Source: Plotosus lineatus
Lineage: Eukaryota > Chordata > Actinopteri > Siluriformes > Plotosidae
Reading direction: 5' to 3'
DNA length: 64,000 bases
NCBI GenBank assembly: GCA_024760905.1
Contig: CM045738.1
Location: forward strand, 46,116,297-46,180,296
The notes beneath the pieces are model-generated. The model was not told where the DNA came from and ran no database searches. It saw only the letters and a list, made by a program, of their open reading frames with translations. This document shows, piece by piece, positions 12,068-21,423 of the stretch (position 1 is the stretch's first letter; each line of letters starts with the position of its first letter). The position numbers and the translations under genes were made by a program.

Positions 12068-14832
12068 TTTCTGAGTAGATCCTTCCGTAGGAGAGTGCTC
12101 AATACTTTTTGGTAGAGCAAATAACAAAAATAAAAGGACAGGACAAAGACTTTCTATTGAAACTCCATTTATCACCACAGATCTGTTTCGAGGGGTGGCG
12201 AAACCATCCTCTCTCTTCAGGTGATTTTCTATAATTTTCCTTTTATTTTTGTTTTATATCGAGTAGTACCTTGACGAACAAATTAAATCCGTTCCAATGG
12301 CAAGCCTGCAAACCAAAAAGTTCGTTAGATGAAACCATTATTGCCATAGGAAATAACATAAAACCAATTAATCCATTCCAACCCCCTCCCAAACTCATAT
12401 AACCTGACACAGACACATATTTTTTACATAATATATTTAAGATAAACATGTTAAAACAATAAATATTTCACAATAATAACACATTTACAGCAACACGAAT
12501 AATACTGTAATTAACAATAAATAATAAAACAAAAATAAACACTAAGTCAATAAACAATACAGTAAGTGCGTGTGCCTTGTACTGCAGTAATGTCTTTTCC
12601 TCTGTGGTTATGAACGTGCAACGAGGCATCTTCTTCCAGAAAAGTCTAATCTCGTCGCAATTGAACACTTGGTAAGAAGCCGTTCAAACATCTTTATGTA
12701 ATCTTCAGCAGCCTGCTTGTTGGCGCTGGCTCCCTCTCCATGATGAACCACAGAATGGATTCAGGTCTGTTTCTTAACGTTCTCAAGCCACCCCGTCGAA
12801 GTCTTGAAGGTACACTTGGAAGAACCAGTAGAATTTTCTCTCTCTCTTCTTCGGCAATTTCTGCTTTCAGATCTTCATAGATGGCCATTGCTTTCTCACT
12901 GATAATGGCCTCGGTGATCGTAGCGTCGTCGATCTCTTTCGACTTGATCCACAATAGGAGAAGCCTCTCCATCTCATCATTGCCTTCAACATAGCCTTTT
13001 GTTTGAGAATTGTACAAATGGTTGATGCATTCTTCCCATACTCCTTACACAGATCGGCCACACGGACTCCTTTTTCATGTTTAGCTATGATTTCAAGCTT
13101 CGTTTCAAGAGAACCCGGTTTTCTCTTCTTGGATTCATCAACCACCTTCTGACGCATCTTAGAGACACTGGGAGATGCACAATAAAAAATAAAACTAGAA
13201 AAGTCACACAAGTCGACCACAGAGAAGAAGAACTTTTGTGCACGTGCACACTACAAATACCAGCGAGGAAAGGAGCGTGGAAGAATACAAAGCTTAATCG
13301 GTCCGGAAAAGCCATTTCCCCAACAGAGCTCGTAAATCAAAATTTTGCTCATTGGATGGGGCAGATTTTTGGTGGGATCGAAGCTCGTATTGTGGAAAAT
13401 TCGTTATAAGGGACGCTCGTTAGTCAAGGTACCACTGCATTTGAGTCAATAAATCTCAGAGTTGACTTTAAATTCTTTGTGCATTCAGGAATTGACTCTT
13501 TTCAGAATCATTCTTTCAACTACCGAATGTCTTACTCTTGTGAGGCTGGAACCTATATTAGCCGACTTTGGGTGAAGGAGGGGTGCACCCTGAACAGCTT
13601 GTCAGTCCCTCAGTGAACCACAGTCACAACTAAGAACAATCTAAAATAGCCAATTAACCGAATGTACATGTTTTTTTTGGACTGTGGGAGGAAACTGGAG
13701 TACCCAGAGGAAACCCTTGCAAATCTGAAACAACATTCAAACTCCCTTAGAACCCTTTCGCAACCATATCAGGAGAAAAACATTGCCAGGGTAAGAAAAT
13801 AAAACAAATATTTTCAACTGCTTTGGGGTTTTATAAACCAAGTAATTCACAGCCAGGGAAATAACTTGTGACTTTATGAAATTAATATTTAAGGACTGTT
13901 GTTGTTGGGTTTTTTTTTTTAAATCATGAGATCTGGCTGTCCGCTCAATTTCTTGTCTATCTATATTCTGTGTTTGCTGAAAATTAATGGAAAAAAGACT
14001 TTATGGGTTGAACTCAAAGACTGGAGTATTATAAATGCTTTGTATTCTGCAATTTAATAAATAGTGCAACAACCTCCGTAAGGTCCACTACTAACTGTTT
14101 ATTTTTTAAAGCAAAACAGAACCTTTTTCACATTTTCAAGCTGTAACTTCTTGACAGACTATAGTGGAACTTATGGAACAGCGCAGCTAACCCAAGTGGG
14201 CAGGAATGCTGTATTCCATAATTTGAACTTTCTGATAAAATAGAATATATTTTTGTTAATTACCAGGGCCTTGCTGCAAAGGAAACCCAACATCCATCCT
14301 CATTTGACCTGGTGCTCCAATAGGTCCATTCACTCTGACTTCTTGACCTCGGTTTTGCCCACCTGAGACATTTATAGGTCCTTCACCTGTAAATGCATGA
14401 AAAATAAACATAATTTCTAACTGAAAACACCAAAAAATTAGCAAAATATTAATGGTCATAAGTCAATGTTAAAGGTAACAGTTCTAGATTTAAAATCAAA
14501 CCACCCACAAAAATCACACCTTCTATTTGCACTGACAGGATGCCCAGGTCCCGGAGCTGCTGCTGGTTGTTTTGAGCTAGGAGGCGGAGGCGCTCAGCAG
14601 CTTCTCGAGGGATATTAAATGTGACTCGAACACTATTCCAAGGCTCCACTCTCTGAGGTGTCAACCTTTCAGGACCTTCATTAAATGTAAAAAGTAGCAC
14701 GAATGCAGCATGTAGTGAGAAATAAGCATGGAAAACATATTACACACACACACACACATATACACACTATATATATATATATATATACATACACACATAC
14801 ATACATATAGTCGGTCCCCTTCTTACGAAATT

Positions 14833-14898
<66 letters not shown>

Positions 14899-17800
14899 AC
14901 ATACATATATATCTCAGTTACATAGCATGTTACCCTTCTGTTAAGACGTCGTCTCTGTGATCTTTGTGTTTACACCGTTTTGCGGACTTTTATAACTCTA
15001 AGCAAATATGGTTGGTCAGAAGTATAAGCCTACTAGCATGAGTGCAAGTCTCATACACAGAGATGAATTAACTATCTGCTCAGATCGGCACAATCTACCA
15101 TGCATACTCAGTTAAGCAAAGAGAGTTGTAATACGAATGAAAATCCGAATGCACAAATTACAGAATAATTACAGATATTTATTTTCTTTTAGCAGAATCC
15201 AAAGAGTGTATACTTATTTTTATATTAATATTCATCAGGATATGTACTTGTTCTTTGTAAGCATCTCTTGAATAAAGTTTACTTACTTACACAAAAGAAA
15301 GAACGCTCCGCTTTGCTGGGATTTACATCAGTGCAGGCTGTGTTGTAATCGAGTTCAACGGCACCCTTGTGCACTTGAAAGACCGGAAGTCTGTATAACC
15401 CACAGCAAGTACACTACTTTTGCAAGTACACTACTTTCGGTATTGAGCGCTTCACATATTGTAAGTGTTGATTGGCTGTTTTTAACTTCATGTAAAGTAA
15501 CTCAGTATAAATAAGTGACTTATTTGAAATTAATGTTGATATTATTTGATATATTTGATATTATTTTACAATGTTATGTTTACAATAATTGATTTAGGGG
15601 TGTTTTATGAGATATGGTAATGGTATTTATGGATGTATAGTACAGTTTGAGCGTCATACGTCACACGTCATACGTCACTAATAACTTCTGTTCACTTTCA
15701 ACTTGCGTTCGGCCGTCCGGAACCAATTAAAAAATTAAGTCGGGGAGCATCTGTACAGTGGTCCCTCGCTACTTTGTGCTTCAGTTTCAGCGGCTTTAGT
15801 GCATCACGGGTTTTTCAAAAATATTCATTGAAAAATAAAAAATTAAGGAAAAATAGGGAAAAAAGTTAAGGAAAATGCCACAAAACAAGGCCAATTATGC
15901 AAAAAACCCAAAACAAACAAAAGCAAAACAAACAAACAAACAAAAAAAAACCAAACCAAAACCCCCCAACAAAATGACTTACATTTTTATGTGACGTCCG
16001 CATCGGAGTGTGTGCGCGCATTTCTGTATGTGTGTATTTATATTTTATTTACATCTTATGCATTATTTTTGAATGTTTAATTGTTATTATAATCATTAAT
16101 AGCATTGAATATGTGTTTATTGATATATACATGTATATATATTATATTATATTAATAGTTTATTGATATATATTATATTATATTTTATATATACAGTCGG
16201 GCGGGTTTGATCCTACTTCGCGGAAATCAGTGGTTGGCGGGGGTGGGGGGGGTGGGTGTCTCTCGGTCCCCATTAACGGCAGAAAGTGAAGGATTCATAT
16301 ACACTACAGAAAAAAGTTAATAGTAAATAAAATAGTTAATAAAACAAACCCCTAAGACACGAGACAACATTGGAATCAGTCTCCGTTGCCCGGACGCGGG
16401 TCACCGGGGTTCCCTCCTGGAGCCAGGCCCAGGGGAGGGGCTCGAAGGTGAGCGCCTGGTGGTCGGGCTTATGCCCATGGAGCCTGGCCGGGCCCAGCCC
16501 GAAAAGGAGACATGGGTCCGCCCTCCCATGGACCCACCACCCATGGGAGGAGTTTTAGGGGTCGGGTGCAGTGTGAGTTGGGTGGCAGCCAAAGGCATGG
16601 GTTCTGTCGGACTGATCCTCGGCTACTTACTCTGACCTTCGGGACATGGAATGTCACCTCTCTGGCGGGAAAGGAGCCTGATTTGGTGCGTGAGGTGGAG
16701 AGATACCGACTAGATATAGTCGGGCTCACCTCAACGCATAGCTTGGGCTCTGGAACCATCCATCTCGAAAGAGGCTGGACCTGCTTCTATTCTGGAGTTG
16801 CTCATGGGGAGAGGCGGCGAGCCGGTGTGGGTATTCTTGTTGCCCCCCGTCTCGGTGCCCAAATGTTGGGGTTCTCCCCGGTTGACGAAAGGGTAGCTTC
16901 CCTCCGTCTTCGGGTGGGGGGATGGGTCCTGACTGTTATTTGTGCTTATGCACCAAATGACAGTTCAGAGTACCCACCCTTTTTGGAGTCTTTTTTTTTT
17001 TTTTTTGGGGGGGTTGGGGGGTTGGAGAACGCTCCCTCAGGAGACTCGCTCGTTGTCTTGGGAGACTTCAACGCCCATGTGGGCAACGATAGTGTGACCT
17101 GGAAGGGTGTGATCGGTAGGTACGGCCTCTCCAGTCTGAAGCCGAATGGTGTGTCGTTGTTGGACTTCTGTGCTCATCATAGTTTGTCTATCACGAACAC
17201 CATGTTCGAACATAAGGGTGTCCATAAGTGCACTTGGCACCAGGACACCCGAGGTCGCAGTTCGATGATTGACTTTGTAGTCGTGTCATCGGACTTGCGA
17301 CCATATGTTCTGGACACTCGGGTGAAGAGAGGAGCTGAGCTGTCTACCGATCACTACCTGGTGGTGAGTTGGCTTCGGTGGTGTGGGAGGTTGCCTTCCA
17401 GACCTGGCAGGCCCAAGCGTGTAATCAGGGTCTGCTGGAACGTTTGGCGGAGCCCCCTGTCCGAGAGGCCTTTAACTCCCACCTCCGGCAGAGCTACAAC
17501 CACGTTGTAAATGGGCCATGTTTCGTGCCTCCATTGCTGAGGCGGCAGCCCATAGCTGTGGCCGTAAGGTCGTCGGTGCTTGTCGTGGCGGTAATCCCCG
17601 AACCCGGTGGTGGACACCTGCGGTGAAGGGGGCCGTTCAGCTGAAGAAGGAGGCCTATCGGGTTTTATTAGCCTGTGGGACTCCTGAGGCAGCAAACGGG
17701 TACCGGCAGGCCAAACGTGCTGCAGCCGAGGCTGTCACAGATGCAAAATCTCGGGCGTGGGAGGAGTTCGGTGAGGGCCTGGAGAGTGATTATCGGTTGG

Positions 17801-19674
17801 CCTCAAAAAGGTTCTGGGCCACCATCCGACGCCTCAGGAGGGGGAAGCAGTTCTTCACAAACACTGTTTACGGTGGAGGTGGGGAGCTGCTTACCTTGAC
17901 TGGGGATGTTGTTGAGAGGTGGAGGGAATACTTTGAGGACCTTCTCAATCCCACCAACACGCCCTCCGTGGAAGAGGAAGACCCTGGGGGTTCGGGTGAG
18001 GGTCCGCCCATCACTGGAGTGGAGGTCACTGAGGTTGTCAAAAAGCTCCTCGGTGGTCGAGCTCCGGGGTTGGACGAGATCCGCCCGGAATATCTCAGGG
18101 CTCTGGATGTTGTAGGACTGTCTTGGTTGACACGTCTCTGCAACATCGCGTGGTCATCGGGGGCTGTACCTTTGGATTGGCAAACTGGGGTGGTGGTCCC
18201 AATTTTTAAGAAGGGGGACCGGAGGGTGTGTTCCAATTATCGGGGAATTACACTCCTCAGCCTACCTGGAAAAGTCTATGCAGGGGTACTAGAGAGGAGG
18301 ATCCGACCGATAGTCGAACTTCGGATTCAGGAGGAACAATGTGGTTTTCGTCCTGACCGCAGCACTCTTGACCAACTCTATACGCTCCACAGGATTCTGG
18401 AGGGGGCATGGGAGTTTGCCCAATCTGTCCACATGTGCTTTGTGGATTTGGAGAAGGCTTTCGACCGTGTCCCTTGAAAGATCTTGTGGGGCGTGCTCCG
18501 AGAATCTGGCGTTCGGATCCGTTGCTACGGGCTATTCGGTCGCTGTATCACCGGAGCCAGAGTTTGGTCCGTATTGGTAACAGCAGGTCGGATTCGTTTC
18601 CAGTGGGAGTTGGAGTCCGCCAAGGCTGTCCTTTGTCACCGATTCTGTTCATAATTTTTCTGGACAGAATTTCTAGGCGCAGTCGAGGCGATGAGGGGTT
18701 CTGGTTTGGTGGCCATCGGATATCATCTCTGCTTTTTGCGGATGATGTTGTCCTTTTGGCTTCATCAAGTCGGGCCCTCCAGCTCTCATTGGAGCGATTC
18801 GCAGCTGAGTGCGAAGCAGCCGGGATGAAGATCAGTACCTCCAAGTCCGAGGCCATGGTTCTCAGTCGGACAATGGTGGAATGCACCCTCCGGGTCGGGA
18901 ATGAGGTCCTGCCCCAAGTGGAGGAGTTCAAGTATCTTGGGGTCTTGTTTACGAGTGAGGGAAGGATGGAGCGAGAGATCGACAGACGGATCGCTGCAGC
19001 CTCTGCTGTTAAGCGGTGCCTGTACCGGTCCGTTGTGGTGAAAAAGGAGCTGAGCCGCAAGGCGAGCTCTTAATTTACCAGTCGATCTACGTTCCAACCC
19101 TCACCTATGGTCACGAGCTTTGGGTAATGACCGAAAGAACAAGATCACAGATACAAGCGGCTGAAATGAGCTTTCTTCGCCGGGTGGCGGGTTCTCCCTT
19201 AGAGATAGGGTGAGAAGCTCCGCCATCCGGGGAGAGCTCGGAGTAGATCCGCTGTTCCTCCGCATTGAGAGGGGCCAGTTGAGGTGGCTCGGGCATCTGG
19301 TCAGAATGCCCCCCGGACGCCTCCCTGGCGCCGTGTTTCGGGCATGTCCAACAGGGAAGAGACCCCGGGGTCGACCTAGAACACGCTGGAGGGACTATGT
19401 CTCTCGGCTTGTCTGGGACCGCCTCGGTGTCCCCCCGGGAGAGTTGGAGGAAGTAGCTCGGGAGAGGGATGTCTGGACCTCTTTGCTAAGGTTGCTGCCC
19501 CAACGACCCGACCCTGGACTAAGCGGAAGAAGATGATGATGATGATACAGAAAAAAGTTAAGAATATTTGTCAATAAAAAAACCGAAATTAAGGCCAATT
19601 CACAAATACAAAAAAAAATCTAGAAAATTTCCAAATATCCTTAACTTTTTTTGGAGTATCCACACACACACACC

Positions 19675-19713
<39 letters not shown>

Positions 19714-20771
19714 ACACACACACACATACACACACATACACACACATCCCTTGCTACTTCGTGCTTCAATTAATGTGGTTTCAGTGCATCATGGTTTAAA
19801 AAAAAAAAAAATAATAATTGAATTAAAAACAGGGTTTACAGGGGCAGTGGTGGTCTAGTGGATAGGGCGCAGGATCGCTGATCCTAAGGTTGGGGGTTCG
19901 AGTTCCCACAGGGTTGTCACTGTCCCCCCAGTGCAGCTAACTGGGTTATCAAAGGCGGGCCATGTCTCTCACTGTCTATGGTGAGAGGCATGTAAAAGAA
20001 CCGTTGCTGACTTTCGTAAAGAGTAGCTGCAAAGCCGTCAGCGTGTCTCTGTCCCTTGCTAAAAGGGTTGTGTCAGGAAGAGCATCTGACGTAAAAAAAT
20101 CTGCCTAATCAAACGTGCGAATCAGATGATTCGATGTGGCGACTCCCGAGTAAAAGGGAAAAAGCTGAAAGGAAGACAGACATTCATTGAATTAAAAAAT
20201 AAGGAAATTAAGGAAGAATAGGTGTAGAAATGTTTAGGAAAATGTCACAAAAACAAGGCCAATTATGCAAAAAAAAAAAAACCCTGAACCAACACAAGAC
20301 AAAAAAACAACCCAAAATCTCCCATAGAAACTGGATACATTGTTGCATCTGTGCGCAGCCATGCCCCCTCTGCTGGAGCCTAGTATTAAGTGTACCTCAG
20401 GATAATGATTAATCATATTGTATACTTATATTTACGATCTATCTTTCTGTAGATTTTATTTCATTTCTATTTCTACTTGTTCTTCAATTTCATTTCACTT
20501 TTGACCTAGGACAGCTTTGTTGATATCTCCGGATGTTTGCAAAACGAATTTTGGCAAGTTGAAGAGCATCTGTATTTATATTTTATTTACATCTTATGTT
20601 ATTTTTTTCAATTTTTAATTGTTATAAGCATTTATAGCATTGGATATGTATTTATTGATATTATATACATGTACGCATGTCAGTCAGGGGTGGGTGATCC
20701 TACTTCGCGGATTTCAACGGTCGCGTTGGGATCTCAATCCCAATTAACCTCGGAAAGTGAGGGATCCCTAT

Positions 20772-20806
<35 letters not shown>

Positions 20807-20908
20807 AAATGAAAAATAAATCAAAGAATCATCAAAGTGCAATAAATCAAAGAATCATCAAACAGACCACTTAATCTGAATATAAAAGTATGTAAATGTG
20901 TGTATATT

Positions 20909-20993
<85 letters not shown>

Positions 20994-21065
20994 GTATATA
21001 TACATATATATATATACATACACAGTATATATGTATATATATATATATATATATAAATATATATA

Positions 21066-21101
<36 letters not shown>

Positions 21102-21391
21102 CACAAAAAAAAAAGGACAGGACAAAGACTTTCTATTGAAACTCCATTTATCACTACAGATCTGTTTCGAGGGGTGGTGAAACCATCCTCTCTCTTCAGG
21201 TGATTATAGAAGATTATATTCTTCTGTAATCACCTGAAGAGAGAGAATGGTTTCACCACCCCTCGAAACAGATCTGTAGTGATAAATGGAGTTTCAATCG
21301 AAAGTCTTTGTCCTGTCCTTTTATTTTTGTTTATTTGCTCTACCAAAAAGTATTGAGCACTCTCCTACGGAAGGATCTACTCAGAAAATCC

Positions 21392-21423
<32 letters not shown>

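Larger units (their letters stand above)
21109..21392. mobile_element. Palindromic pair of Penelope-like terminal repeats
   Basis: Two arms of about 97 bp (21109-21208 and 21221-21326) are reverse complements with about two differences. They are separated by a short spacer that is itself partly self-complementary. The right arm continues through TTGCTCTACCAAAAAGTATT to CTACTCAGAAAATCC at 21392; the left arm is cut at 21109. Each arm holds one hammerhead motif, pointing outward. Microsatellites flank both sides. Confidence 0.7.

Noticed and set aside
19850..19915. tRNA gene
   Set aside because: A and B boxes are present, but the sequence continues as a SINE with target duplications; no proper cloverleaf. 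Same for 41176, 46562 and 62972.
20858..21154. Tyr/Ile-repeat ORFs (also 30663-31014 and 14728-14925)
   Set aside because: Translation of (TA)n and (CA)n tracts.
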